A stretch of DNA of 64,000 nt from Paracentrotus lividus. Its lineage: Eukaryota > Echinodermata > Echinoidea > Camarodonta > Echinidae. The stretch covers positions 22,559,754 through 22,623,753 of the forward strand of contig CALNVZ010000174.1 of the NCBI GenBank assembly GCA_940671915.1. Reading direction: 5' to 3'. This document shows positions 1 to 12,334 of the stretch, in pieces; positions within the stretch are counted from its first letter, which is position 1; each line of letters begins with the position of its first letter. The notes under the pieces were generated by a model that saw only the letters and a list, made by a program, of their open reading frames with translations, was not told the origin of the DNA and made no database searches. The translations under genes and the position numbers were made by a program.

Positions 1-179
1 CAGGGAGGATCAGACAACGGTGGTCTTGATTGCTCTCTACTGGCCGGATCGGGCCTGGTTTTCAGGATCTTTGCTCCTGTTAGCAGGGGAACCGCTGCCC
101 CTTCAGGCCGTACCAGACTTATTTTCTCTTCCGTTGTCGGGGTTCTACATGCGAATCCGTCGCACCTTCATTTAACTGC

Positions 180-1235
180 TTGGCCTCTTTCGGCCAGACG
201 GCTAGGGATGAAGGCTTTTCAGACCGAGCAGCTGAGCTGCTAGTTGGAAGTAGACTGAAGTCGACTAGGATTGTATTCTTTTCGCGCCTTGGGGCTTTCC
301 TGGCCTGGTACGAACCTCTTGCAGGGTCCCCCAGCGAGGCTCCTTTGCCTCTTATTGCCGATTTCCTTATTTCTCTGTTCAATAAGGGTAGGTCTCTCTT
401 GACGATTCGAGGGTTTTGTTTGGCTTTTTAGACCATCCTTACTGGTTTTTGCTTATGGGGGATCGGTCTCGACCGCCCCCCCACCAGCTCTTGGCGTTGC
501 TTAGGGCCTTTTTCTTAAAACGCCCTATTTTTAAGCCCTTGACTCCAGCCTGGAGTTTTCCCTAAGTTTTGGAGGCTTTGTTTAAGCCACCGTTCGAGCC
601 TTTGAACTCGATTTACCTGTTAAATCAGTACTTTTAGACAAGTTTTCTCCTAGCAATAGTTTCTGGGCAAAGGAGGAGTTTCGCTACATATTCTCTCAAT
701 ATCACCTGGTCATATTCGTTGGGAGAGATATGTGGTTCGTCTGATTCCTTTCACATCCTTCATTGCTTAGAACCAAACAGCCTCGTCGGACTCTATCGAG
801 ATCTTCATTCGTCCTCTGACGGGGTTCTCATCTTTCAGAAAAGACATTTTCTAGTGCCCCGTCAGGGCCCTCTTATGGTTCTTCAAGTAGACTGAGAATC
901 TTCGCACATCTTCACAGTTATTTGTTACTTCCCGTGAAACCCCATAAAGGGGTTTCTAGAGATACGTTATCCCGTGGGATAGTCTCCGCAATCAAGGCTG
1001 CGGGAGTGAAGGCCCTTAAAGAGGGAACTACTCCCAAGGCCCTTCAGACCAGGAGCATCAGCTCCTCTTGGCCCTATTTTCTAGGGTAGGGGTGGAAGAT
1101 ATTTGCAAGGCGGCCTTTTTGGCGTTCTGCAAATTCTTTCACCTCCTTTTTCCTGAGAGAAGTCGCTGCTAGTGAGGTGTTTTCTCCACCGCACCTCTCA
1201 AAGCAGCGGCGTCCTCCATAGTTTCTTAACCATTA
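180..1235 (+). pseudogene. Broken tyrosine recombinase of a DIRS-like element
   Basis: The open segment at 180-431 reads like the N-terminal SAM-like domain of DIRS recombinases (STRIVFFSRLGAFLAWYEPL, then IADFLISLFNKG and SLLTIRGF). Further pieces in shifted frames follow: FKPLTPAWSFP near 530, PPFEPLNSIYL near 590, and a segment near 650-690 with VSGQRRS that resembles the first catalytic-arginine box. At 890-1080 there is RLRIFAHLHSYLLLP, then SRGIVSAIKAAGV, then ALQTRSISSSW, matching the region of the second arginine box. Bases 1089-1170 (GVEDICKAAF... then FCKFFHLLF) resemble the helix before the catalytic tyrosine. At least four frame changes and several stops make it non-functional. 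Known role of the family: integration of the circular element copy. The assignment rests on recognised family patterns, not on an alignment. Confidence 0.7.
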
Positions 1236-1271
1236 TGGTTGCCCTCCCGACTTTTGTCGGTGCTGGTCGTA

Positions 1272-1640
1272 GCAATGGTAGGCAAATGTATAGTTCTATT
1301 GAAGTAAATCATAAAAAATTACAATCTAATTTATTATTACGATTATAGAAATATACATTTGCCTACAAACCCTCCCTCCGTCCCCGTTCCGTTGCAACAT
1401 ACGGAAGTTCTTTGGGGCGATAGAGTTAGAGGAAGTGTATAGGATCGCTTTCGGCCGCATCCTCGTCTATGGAGGGCGCTATTCAATGGGGGGTGGGGGT
1501 AAATAGGCGAATGATAGGGCAAAAATTTCGGTGTAAATTTCGGTTTGGGGCGATTCGAGGTCGAATAGCAATGGTAGGCAAATGTATATTTCTATATCGT
1601 AAATAATTAAAATTAGATTGTAATTTTTATGTTTTGAAGA
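1272..1640. repeat. Direct and inverted terminal repeat cluster of the DIRS-like element
   Basis: The first copy of GGTAGGCAAATGTATA starts near 1273. An inverted copy (TATACATTTGCCTAC) ends near 1367, so 1273-1367 can fold back on itself. A third copy in the first orientation starts near 1574 and is followed by an AT-rich stretch that matches, in part, the interior of the first hairpin. The words TAGCAATGG precede both direct copies. This is the split-repeat layout expected of the 3' terminal repeat plus internal complementary region of DIRS elements. Confidence 0.6.
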
Positions 1641-2940
1641 GATAAGTCTGCAAACCTGATATACCGTTATTACATAACATGGAATTAAGCTTAGTTGTAT
1701 TGGTTTAGTCTAGATTCGATCTGTCTCGATTATTAAAGAATCATATATTTGACTTGATTGGCCCTCAAATTGCAGAGCAGAGATGAAAGCAAGGTTGTCT
1801 TTCATACATTTATACTCAGCACAGTTGGTATTCTCTGTGTCATTTAGTGTTTATTGTGAAATAAGTTTTTTTACATTTATAGCAGTAGAAGGGTATCTAC
1901 TTGTAATGTACACCATCCCTCTTATCGCTACATAGGTTGAACTTCCCAGTTAAATTGACCTAGGCCTTTGGTATGCCTCCGGTTCCTGTTTTTCACATCA
2001 ACATCAACTACCCTCTAACTAGGTCTGCCTGTTGGCTATGGTTTCTGTGGTTATGAATGGAGAACTTTGTTTTGCCATTTCCCTCTCTCGTCCTTTTCTG
2101 ATTGGGCAAAGTATGTTTCGGCACGCGTCTGGCTGGTATAGCTCCCCGCCCCCTGAAGATGAAATATGAAGTTCAGCTGGACCCATGTATCAATGAAAAG
2201 GAAATGATAATACAGTTTGGTAGAGAGCAGTATTGTTTTTGTTGGGTATCCAAATGCTGTATTTGTGCTGCTGAGAACTACAAATAGATTCTAGCATTAT
2301 TAGGATACTATCTATGTACATGTATGGTGTTCATTGCATGCACTAAATTGTGTAAACAGCTTTTTGTAGCCAGGTACTTGGATGTAGGCTAATACAGGTC
2401 AGCAATTGCATTTGATCTGTCTGCCATCTAATTGGAAATATTAACTGGATTTGCTGCAGATTAAGCCCTAACTTCTGAGGTATTTATGAGTGACTTAGAA
2501 TCTAACCTTTACCACAACTGTAATTAGTTTCATGCACTATGCAGTGGTTTTGATAATTTTCTGTGAAGTTACAATTTATGTTTTGTTATGTTGAATTATT
2601 CTGGAATACAATCATGGTGAACAGTTTATGCCTTATACCAAACTAGATTTGCAACTTCATCAAAAGACATATGATTTAATCTTCAATTTTATGAAAGAGA
2701 CATGTAATATTGGCCTTATCACCATATTGAAACAGTCAAAATTAGATATTTCATCTTTAATCATATTTTTCATCTTATATTTTTTATCCATGAAATTGTT
2801 TTGATTTAACTCTAGAATAGTTACATCCTGTAGCATGACCTCGGACATCTTTCCTCTAAATTCATGCCTCTTTTAACCAGTCTGTGCTTTAATACTTCCT
2901 CATCTTACAACCAACATGTACAATATCGTAAGCTTTTGAT
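1641..2940. other. AT-rich intergenic DNA, nothing recognised
   Basis: I see no gene, splice-bounded exon or clear repeat here. The short open frames at 2102-2287 (+) and 2660-2848 (-) have no recognisable motif and the composition expected of chance frames. Confidence 0.5.
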
Positions 2941-2944
2941 CATT

Positions 2945-3135
2945 CTTCAAGGCAGCATGTTACATAGTAACTCAGCCATTAGAGTAATGATCATGTAATG
3001 ATTCCTGGTTCGAAACCAAGTTGATGCGCTAGTGCCCTTTGGTAAGGCATTAATCCACGTACATTTGTACCAAGTCTCTCAGATAGGACTTCCAGCAATA
3101 ACTTGATCTTCATCTTGATAATAATAGGTCCCCCT
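2945..3135 (+). repeat. tRNA-derived SINE fragment (probable)
   Basis: CTGGTTCGAAACC at about 3004-3016 resembles a pol III B box. It is followed by GTGCCCTTTGGTAAGGCATTAATCCAC, which I remember as the usual body of echinoderm tRNA-derived SINEs. The part before the B box is weakly preserved and an A box is not convincing, so this is probably an old, 5'-degraded copy. Confidence 0.45.
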
Positions 3136-3720
3136 GATCTGATCACTTACTTATAATCATTCAATGGCTCCTTATCTGTTAAGGGTTTAAATAAACTTAT
3201 CACGCAATTAAAAAATTGTCAACTTGGAGAAGCAAACCATATATAGTTCTTAAAACTCATGTCAGGTCAAGTTTTTAAAGTTCTAGCTGGATGTACACAA
3301 ATATTTATTTTTTTTAACTCAGAAGCCCTTTACAAGATGATATTCGTATATTACAGGTCACTATATCTTTACCATTCAATAAGTGTTCTCCCCTTTGTCC
3401 TGAATTGGAACAAGACTAATAGGAAACAAATTCAATGAGTGTCATATACCGGTAATCATAAACCATATTAAGGTCCGCCCACAACTCCAGTAAAAGATAT
3501 TAGATAAAATCAATATTGTATCGAAATTTCTTGTAATAATAGAGTCATATGTTTGGAATCCTTCAACCCAATTGTGTTAGTATTAGTGACATGTGATGTT
3601 GATAAAGCAGATGGACTTGAATGAAATTCCTCTAAACATGACTGGTCGTCCTTTAGATAGTGAGTCATGGACTCCTGCATAGATCCAACATGTCAAGGGT
3701 TCCTACATGTGATGACATAA
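3136..3720. other. Intergenic DNA, nothing recognised
   Basis: AT-rich sequence with no open frame of interest, no inverted repeats I could pair and no RNA-like structure. Confidence 0.4.
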
Positions 3721-3724
3721 ATGG

Positions 3725-4455
3725 TACCCTGGGGTACCACAAAAAATTTGGCCATTTTGTTGAATTATTTATTTATTTTTTTAAGCCCGTACCCTGGGTT
3801 ACCAAAAAATGGGAAATAATTATTGGGGATTTTTCAACATTAAATAATGCCCAATATTCTTGAATAAAAACCCTGTTAGTCCTTAATTTTTCTGATTCCT
3901 ATATCCCCCAACATGGAGAAGAGAAACGACCTCAATTTGAGAGAGGGATTGGGCCAACAGAGTCATGATTATGCCATCTGCCTGCTCCTTATCCCCGGCG
4001 TCACTGGCCTTCTGAAACACCGCTAGCACATCGGCGGCTTCTTCCTCCCCCAACTTCTGCAATGCGCGATGTCTTGCATTCTCAAGTTTTTCCTCCCTTG
4101 AAATCTTACGTCTTTTGCGGCCCTTCCCTTTGAGCATTCCGTAGCCACCATCAAATTCTGGCATTTTTACAGTTTCACACCAAAAATACGAAAAAAAAAA
4201 AAATAGAAAAAAATCCGCCGTGAAAAATCAAAAGATGTTAGACTTTAGAGCTTGTTTCGGCTGCGGGGTGAAAGCTGTAGCGCAGCTCGAGCGAGAGTGC
4301 GGAAGCCACTGCATGCAGTGCGCTTGCGAGCGAGCGCTAGAGTATCGCACACATCACATAGCGCGTGCATTGCGTAATGCCATGGTTGTACTCGAGTAAA
4401 CGTGAGATGGCGCTAAACAACGTGATACCCCGGGTTACTACGATACCCCGGGGTA
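3725..4455 (-). mobile_element. Probable DNA element bracketed by paired TACCCYGGGKTA palindromes
   Basis: Four near-identical 12-mers bracket about 730 bp: TACCCTGGGGTA (3725-3736) and TACCCTGGGTTA (3790-3801) on the left, TACCCCGGGTTA (4426-4437) and TACCCCGGGGTA (4444-4455) on the right. The two outer copies share the GGGGTA form and the two inner ones the GGGTTA form. Inside, on the minus strand, is a 93-codon open frame, preceded on that strand by a CpG-rich block (about 4250-4420) unlike the AT-rich surroundings. I found no convincing target-site duplication. It could be a non-autonomous or decayed DNA transposon, or a small gene with a promoter island flanked by palindromes. Confidence 0.4.
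3883..4164 (-). CDS. Small basic/helical protein of unknown function, possibly a transposon-encoded DNA-binding N-terminus
   Basis: The frame encodes 93 residues starting MPEFDGGYGML. Residues 11-23 are strongly basic (KGKGRKRRKISRE). Next comes a charged helical stretch (ENARHRALQKLGEEEAADVL), and the C-terminus (LLAQSLSQIEVVSLLHVGGY) looks like a helix-turn-helix recognition segment of the kind seen in homeodomain-like transposase-associated proteins. Its codon composition is richer in G+C than neighbouring DNA. Stop codons and poly-A tracts lie upstream of the ATG on the minus strand, supporting the chosen start. The frame may end in a splice donor rather than at its stop, because only a possible DNA-binding module is present and no catalytic domain is visible. 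I do not recognise a named family. Confidence 0.4.
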   Translation of the reverse strand: MPEFDGGYGMLKGKGRKRRKISREEKLENARHRALQKLGEEEAADVLAVFQKASDAGDKEQADGIIMTLLAQSLSQIEVVSLLHVGGYRNQKN

Positions 4456-4459
4456 ACGC

Positions 4460-7400
4460 GTGGTGCATCATGTATACAGCGGTACTTCTCTAGCAGATGT
4501 CATACACATCTACAATTCAGTCATTTACCAAGTTATATTCTACATACAGTGGGAAGTCTTACATAGGTATTTTCAAATTTCAAAATTACAGAAATATAGG
4601 ATAAATATTAGATTGTGGTATACCAAGTTAATGCAAAAGTAATGACTAAAAAATACTAAATATATATATACAACACCTACATGTAACTTATTTATGATTT
4701 ACTTTATAGGCCCTATTTGTAGAAAACATCTTCTTTTACACCATGTTTCTACATAATGCTGCCTGAATATTAAAGTTGTGGTTTTTAAGTGAGATAATGG
4801 TATTTAGATTTGCATTGTCTGCATTTGCCTTGAGCTGGCTCATGTTTATTTGAGTTGAAAGAAAACTGGTAGCAAATTATCAATACATAATGTGGTATGA
4901 TTACTACATTTTATTTATGTGCCTACTGAGTCTATAAAGTTCTCAGTTAATTACACCTGAAATCTGGGTTTGAATTATGAAGCACAAGCTGTTGTCGGGT
5001 CAATAGTTCTGCATACTAATTAAAGAATTAGATATGCATGCATGAATGGTGGAAACCTCTTCATCAGTGTACTAATTGCTTATTTGCATAAATCATTTAA
5101 AGACAAGTGACAAAACAATTCATATGCAGTCCTTTCAGGCTCACTCAAAACTAATCAATGAAATGCTGACAATACGGAGCGGTTGAACAACAAAGTGGTG
5201 CCGAAGCTTCAACACGTTCCACTTTATGAAACTGGTGCATTGTGACTTGTCAAAATGTGGAATGCGATTTAGTGTCAGCAATCTGTCACTGCTTCGGTAT
5301 GGGATTATTTGATGCTACACAACTGGCAAAGCTCTCTTGATAGAAACTCCTGAAAGAGATCTGGGAAGACGAAAAACAAAATATAGCCGAGTTCAATCCG
5401 TCAAAGGTAGAGATGGGTCGATAGTGAGCGTTTTGGTGGGAGGATAGTGAGCGTCTCAATGGGAGAAACACTTGCGATTATTACTGAAGTTGTGAGATGA
5501 GTATTCTTATTTGGGATGCCACGAAGAGACAAACAGCCTTTGGATCTTTACGAGGATTATGGCCATTCTAAGCTTTGCAATGGAAAGGAGGATAATCAGG
5601 AACATGGTTTCTACACTATTAGTCGAAATAGCACAAAATACGCCCTGCCAAAAGTGAGGTCTGTATTTTGGTATCGCTATGGGTCCTTTCTTGTGTAATC
5701 CCATCGAGGCCACATTGTGTGGAGAGTGCTGTCATTGTACAATGTAGGCCTACATGTAGCTTGAAATGAGTGTAATTATTTGGGCTTTTCTTTTAAAAAA
5801 TTGTAAGTGTTCAAAGAAATACTGTTGATTGTAATTTCACAATATTAGGATATGCATTGTAAAATACCACTTATTAAACTGTGAACTATTCACATGTACA
5901 GGCCAGTTGGTAACTGCACTAGCCCTTTGCATGTAAACCATAAATGATAATAATTTGGGTGAACTTTGAAGAAAGGGAAGATGATAACAGGAATTTCTTT
6001 CAATTATGAAATGAATCTCATGGAAGATCTTCCCTGTACACTTGATACATGTACAATGTACTTCTGTGTTTAGTACCTGAGTATGTCTTATTTTATACAA
6101 GATATTTTAGAAAGACCATATAGGTTTATTATAAAAATTTATTAAATTATCTAAGATGAGCAACAGGTCCGGTGATAGTGTGTCATAATCCTCACTTTGA
6201 CCTCTGACCAGGCACCTTTATGTATCAGCTGTCTTCATAAGATAGCTCATTGACATTCCCATCACCAAAGTAAGTAGGTGGGATTGAGCAAGGGATTAAG
6301 CTTTACCTTTGACTTTTTATTTACTCATCCTTCGTTATCTAGCTTATGGACCATTGTTGATGATATTTGACCAAGGTCAATGTTGCAAAAAGGAAAAAAA
6401 TTATTCTGCCTTTAGATACTGCAAGTACAAATGTAATGTTGATACTTCATTGTTTTGTCTGTATGATATTTTTTCATTTTTTGATTTTTTTTTTTCATTT
6501 GTGCTGTTTGAAGTGACAAATATATATGAACAAAATATAGACACCCTGCTAAATCTTTCAACATTGAAATGAATGATGCGATGTAGAAGATTAAAGACTA
6601 ATACATGTTCAAATCCGGCATATTGATAATGCATCAATTTTCAAGCATCCTAACTGGAAACACACTTGCTTTTAAAAGTCGATTAACAAGGAAGTGGAGG
6701 AATAAAAAATAAAAAGAGCAACTGTTTAGAGTTCAGGATTTCTGAATCTAGGAAACCCCCTTTCAGATTTTATGGCAATGTCCCCAAATTTACCCTCTGT
6801 TTAACAATATAATCCGTCAACCAGAGACGACTGTTCCAGTACCATTGTAAATCAGTGCCCCGTTTCTCAAATGCATGTTATAACTGGGACTCATGTTTGT
6901 ATGGTACAAATAAAGAGACCTTGGAAGTTTAGGTACCCAATAAACATGCAAGATTGAAAGGCATATTTATTGCATTTGAATGAAAGCAGGACCAAAGTCC
7001 ACTTATTTGTCTGTTAATTACCCCGCAAAGTTGGTATGCAGTTAAACTTCTTCACTTCCTTTTCAGTATGTGCTTTTCAGTATGTGTTGATGTTCAAGGA
7101 AGGAGTCTTGCGCTGCTATGAAGTTGTTCCAGAGGTGGACTTAACTTTTCGTGTTTCACGGAGCTAAAAGGTTTATTGTTTGGATTCATAATTTTCTATG
7201 TGACGTTTGTTGTTTGACATTCAGGACTCGCATTGAACTCTAGCACTTGTGTGTATACAGACCTGTAGTAATTGCGCTCTTTATTTGATACAGAACTTTT
7301 TTGATCAGTTAACGAAATAAAGAAAATCTAAAGAGTTCAGGAGCAGTTGAGAACCTGTGGAACGTTGTATACCGTGGATTTGTATAAAAGCATTCAAGGG

Positions 7401-10400
7401 CCATTATGGGGTAAATATGTTTTAGTTTTTATAAGAATGATTACTTTATAAAGTGATAAGTAACATGAAGTAAGGTATAGAAGTATTCCCATTAGAAGAC
7501 CACCGGGGATGACCACTCCATATGTGGACTTGGTTGTCTTTTGTTACTGTCTACATGGTAAATTTGGGAATTAGAATTGATGTAAAAGAATATTTTATCT
7601 TAGTGAACAAAAAATATCAAAGTCGGTACTGAATCCAATGTGAAGTGTCTCACATGGCCAGGTTCATGTATATTTGGAAAAGTTAAAACCAGTTATTTTC
7701 ATGGTTAATAAAAAAAAATAAAAATAGAATTCAAATAAAATAAAAAAACAACGAAAAAGATGAAAAGTCTAATCTAGGCTGTGGAAATCCATTTCTTCTT
7801 ATTTGGTACTGTTCTGTTATGTTTGTCCTTGAGCGGAGTGAAGATGGCATCCAGATGTGGCTTGCATTTAAGCCAATTATATCAGTGCAGCCTCCATTGC
7901 CCAATTCATTTGGGTATTTCAGCTATGTTGTAATTAAATGCAATGACTGGTTAATATCTTTTCTCTCATGATGAGCACTTAGTGAGCATTACAGTCAGCG
8001 CTAAACATTTCAGGATCTAATGATAGTCGGTTTAAAATAGGATTACGAGCAAAGGGTTTGTTTAATATCTCATTACCTTTTCCATAATGTTTTTTCTCAT
8101 CTATTCTTGAAATTAGAAAATACAGCATTGAAATTCTGTCTCATTGGTAAAATAATTGATTCTAGGTAATTAGATAAATGCTATTTGACTGATTTCATGA
8201 TGTGACATATAGTATCTTTATAGAGTATGTCAATTTCATTTCAATCTAGGTCAACTATGCAATATACATTTTTAGGTTCATGATATTTAGCTGAAGTGTG
8301 TTGTATGCTGTGGTTACTGTTTAAACATTTCTGGATATATTCAATTTTAGGAAGCACTGTGGCATGTCCATTATCAGTAGTGCATGAAACAATGCAAAGA
8401 CTGACTGACTGGAAAAACTTTTGAAATCGGGGTTAAGCCATATGTGTATATTTGTAGATTGTAATGAGGCAATGGTGGCTTGACCTTGAACCTGGAAGTA
8501 CCAACCCACAAACATCACAGGACGCAGTCACACTGTGAAACTAACCAACTCAAATCCAGTTGATAATGTACCCCTGCATTCATTTTATTCCCGTCATCGG
8601 GGTACATTGTAGTGTGTTGACTGTTTTCCACATCCATGTAACCACCTGGTCTAATTGTAGATTTGTTCTCTTATTTTTGACATTTATTATGATAGTTCTG
8701 TTATTCTTGGTTCCAAAAGTGAGCTGTGTCTGCTCACTTACTGGTACAAGACCTACACCTTTAAACATGGCAAATATATCCCTCTGCTTGGAAAAGGAAA
8801 TAAATTGAGTTTAATTCTTCTTCTTGCTTCTCCTTATAAGCAACCAAAACCCTCTATTTATTTGTTATGTAATAGAAACTCTGAGCAGATAATGGGAGAA
8901 CGAAAGAACCTGTGATAAAAAATAGTTTGAAGATTTCGGGATCTGATACATGAAGGTAAAACTTCCCTTCTTATTTCAATAAAATACGTTCTTTTCTATT
9001 TCACTGTTCTTATTTGAAACACTCTTCTCTCTCTTTTAATTTAGAGGTAGTCTATTTATCTTTTTGTTATCTGGTACAATGTAATCTAGTCCAATAGGGC
9101 TTTTATTGGAGATTCTGCAAAAATTGTTACGGCCAGAAATAATTTGAATGGCCTTCTGAACTTTTGAGTGATATATTTCTTTTATTTTTAAATATGATGA
9201 ATTTATTTCACTGTGAATACTATTGAGTAGAGAACATAATTGACCCATACTACTTATGACCTTACTATGCTGAAGGAAGCATTTAAAATTATGAAGTGTT
9301 AATTTTTTTTATGAAGATTGTGAATATAATTGAGTTAAAATGGGCAATAAATAGCTCATCCATGCTAACTTTTGGTCTGAATTATATTATAGCTCAGACT
9401 GTTTTTTACATTGAGCGGTGGGGAGTGTTCAAACAGTACACATATTAAACGACTTGAAGAGAATGGGTAATACTAATATTTTATTGGATGATCATGGATT
9501 TATCATTTATAAATGTAGTTGAAATATAGTTCTAGCCAATCTTACAGTGATTTTGTTCATGTCCTGTAATTGATTAAAAGCTTTTCATATGATTAGGAGT
9601 GGTGTAAATTTTGAAAACCATATTAGAACAGTAACGATCAACATAAATATGAAAAATAGGCCTATAATGATAATAAATCAGATGACTAATACAAATGCAA
9701 GTAATAGATCCTGTAAATGGTCTCAAGTTATAATGTGAAGATGACAGGAATATAAGGAATTATATCTGGCAATATATTACTTGCACTTGTAGATATGAAA
9801 GCAATATTCTGGATATGGATGAACAGTATAAAAGCAAATCGGTATAATACAAGCCTGGCATGAGGACATATCAAATTACTCCCTCCAGTATAGTTCCTAC
9901 TGATTAATGACTTCTTCAATTGCTCATATTTATAACTATATTTATATGATTTACATGTAGTGTGCACATTTGACTTTACTTTTGATTTGACTTCTGTATT
10001 TATTAGCCATATATATATATTCCACGGGGGCTTTTGTTTTCAAGAATTTCGCAAAAAAATTGAAGGGTCCAACTCCTGAATTTATAATATAACATCATGC
10101 TATATGACATTTTAAATATTGCCATTTCAGACAGCGCATGCATAAGAGTGCTGAAATATGATTTTAGTAAACTAATTGGGAATCAGACTGCTTACAAAAC
10201 TTTCCACTACATGTACTGTATGTCCCATTGGGGAAAGCGCTAAATGTATGGCCTACATGTACTACTGATTTTTAGATACATTGTATTTCCCTAGATACAA
10301 GCTTGATGAGCAAGTTTTTTTTATATGATACTGTAATTATGTAGTGTTATTTTAAGAAGTGCTTGCATTTTCATTTATAGAAATTAGCCTTCAGAAAATT

Positions 10401-11180
10401 TAATATTTCTGCTTATAAATACCATACAGTGTGAATGAACCCTAAAATATTATAAAATGCCAGAATAATGAATGAAATTGATGATATAATTTATGAGTAC
10501 TTTACGCATGTGTGGTCAATGCATGTCAGACGTGAGCTTGTGTCAATGAATCACACGTGCCACAATCTGACAAGGCTGGGACCGCTGTATAATCTAGGCA
10601 TGAAAGTAATCAATGATGACTCAATGTTTATCGCAATACCAAGTCTAATTAGGCTTTTTGTCTCTAGTCTTGCTGGCCAGTCCTTCCTCATATATGCACC
10701 TTGAATGGATGTTGCCATGGTTATATCAACATTGAGTTCTTGCAGTATAGATATTATCATAGTTTATTGTATGACATTCATATATGTGTAGCCTGCTATT
10801 CTTGTTTTCCTAGACCTTATTATAGATTTAGTGAATATAACCTACAATTCATATAGGAGAACTAGGCATTTGTGGTAGCAGGAATCATAACACAAGTATG
10901 GACCATAGACTAGGGTAGGCATGCTTTCAATTTGAGAAAAGACCAACAGAATTTCACTGATTCTTTTTAAATGATACATTATACTGATGAATTATGTATT
11001 TAATTCAGTTTGTCACCATAATTGTACACATAAACTGCCCCATCAATATGATTGTGTGTCCTTGCTAACATTTAAGTGCTGATTTTCATGCATGTTCTTT
11101 CCCAACTCCACTGGTTTAGGGTGTCTAGATCCACAAAAAACAGCAAAAGAAAAAAAAAATCTGCCAATCTCTCATTTCTT
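4460..11180. other. Intergenic or 5' flanking DNA, mostly featureless
   Basis: I found no supported coding exon in this 6.7 kb. It has a small direct duplication (TTTTCAGTATGTG twice at about 7062-7088), scattered TACATGTA words and homopolymer tracts. A 5' untranslated exon of the downstream Ena/VASP gene could lie here, because the first recognised exon begins one base before its ATG, but no donor can be singled out by eye. The ORF-sized open frames (for example 5516-5698 and 8560-8808) show no motifs. Confidence 0.4.
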
Positions 11181-11184
11181 AGTG

Positions 11185-11515
11185 TTGGTGATCTGAGGTG
11201 GATAAACTTTCTCTCATGATCTTAGGGTCTAGTTATTTTTTTTTTTATTTTTTATATTTTTGTATACCTGTTTCAAGGTGGGCAAGCTTTCTCTTTTGAT
11301 ATCAGGGTCTAGTTATAGAGACTATCTCTCTTTGTTTACCTGATTCAAGGTGGGCAAGCTTTTCTTCTGATCTCTCAGGGTCTAGTTATAGAGACTATCT
11401 CTCTTTGTTTACCTGTTTCAAGGTGGGCAAGCTTTTCTTCTGATCTCTCTGGGTCTAGTTATAGAGACTATCTCTCTTTGTTTACCTGTATCAAGGTGGG
11501 CAAGCTTTCTCTCCT
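11185..11515. repeat. Minisatellite, 72-73 bp unit, about four copies
   Basis: The word CAAGGTGGGCAAGCTTT begins at 11274, 11346, 11419 and 11492, giving spacings of 72, 73 and 73 bp. Each unit also contains GGGTCTAGTTATAGAGACTATC and TCTCTCTTTGTTTACCTG. A degenerate partial unit precedes the array at about 11196. The last three units are nearly identical, so the expansion looks recent. Confidence 0.9.
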
Positions 11516-11892
11516 GAGTCAATGTGACGATTGAAATCAGATGAAGATGATGAATCATTCCTTCATATCTTCTCTAATTGGGGATTGTAAGTTAAATATG
11601 TGACATGTGTATTGTGGGTCATCTCTAATTGGGACGCTCTTTCATACACTTATGAGGCATACAGATCTAGCTTGTCCCAGAATTTTGAAATCGTGTCTTG
11701 AATATTGGATTTACTCTAATTTTTTGCTCTGCCCCCTCACATAAATGTAGAACTCTTGTACTATTAGTTGACCTTTATCTTGAATAAATTAATTATATGC
11801 ATCAGCTTAATGAGACAATAATTATATAATTACTGCCAGCAGAATACATTGGGAAGTGATCAGTACACACACCTTTATATCATTTAATATGA

Positions 11893-11901
11893 ATTTCCTA
11901 G

Positions 11902-11932
<31 letters not shown>

Positions 11933-11955
11933 CTTGTAAATTTCATCTAGGAAAT
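11893..11955. repeat. (AT)n microsatellite flanked by 9-bp inverted repeats
   Basis: A run of alternating A and T spans 11905-11932. It is flanked by ATTTCCTAG (11893-11901) and its exact reverse complement CTAGGAAAT (11947-11955), so the tract can extrude as a cruciform. Confidence 0.85.
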
Positions 11956-12170
11956 ACACATTCAGTTTCTTTGTAATGAAATGAATGTTCAATATTTTTA
12001 TTGTTATTGTCTTGAACTAATGAACAAGATTTTTACAACACTAGATTCTTTCCCTTTTTACAAAGTTTTAATAAATTCTTAAAAGCAGGCTTTGGAATGG
12101 TGTGGAATTGTTTAATGACCAAAAAAAAAATCAATATATATTTTTTAGCATTTCTGGCAGTTCATGGTTC

Positions 12171-12334
12171 CAGGGGAGCATTTCATCAATATTTCTTGTA
12201 TGACTAGTTGTCAGATCTGAAAACTTTACTTGATTTTGATTGGCTAATAAGCATTGTTACTATGGTAACTGTCGGATAAAATAGGACTTGTCGGATAAAA
12301 CGTCCGACAATTCCTTTCATGAAACATCCCCCTG
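12171..12334. mobile_element. Short MITE with CAGGGG-type terminal inverted repeats
   Basis: The left end CAGGGGAGCATTTCATCAA (12171) matches the reverse complement of the right end, CAGGGGGATGTTTCATGAAA (ending 12334). The interior carries the partly complementary words TGTCGGATAAAA and GTCCGACAA. Size and ends suggest a hAT-like MITE, but no clean 8-bp target duplication is visible. Confidence 0.6.

Larger units (their letters stand above)
1..1640 (+). mobile_element. DIRS-like tyrosine-recombinase retroelement, 3' part, truncated by the window edge
   Basis: Degenerate coding sequence is followed by an unusual repeat arrangement. Bases 2-170 read like the end of a DIRS reverse transcriptase/RNase H region (VLIALYWPDRAW, then PDLFSLP, then LTAWPLS after a frame change). 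Bases 180-1230 carry a broken tyrosine recombinase. Downstream, the word GGTAGGCAAATGTATA occurs at about 1273 and 1574 in direct orientation, and its reverse complement lies at about 1350-1367. A mixture of direct and inverted terminal repeats downstream of the recombinase is characteristic of DIRS elements, which integrate as circles without target-site duplication. The element is clearly dead, with frameshifts and stops throughout. The family-level call is firm; naming a specific family would need a database search. Confidence 0.75.
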
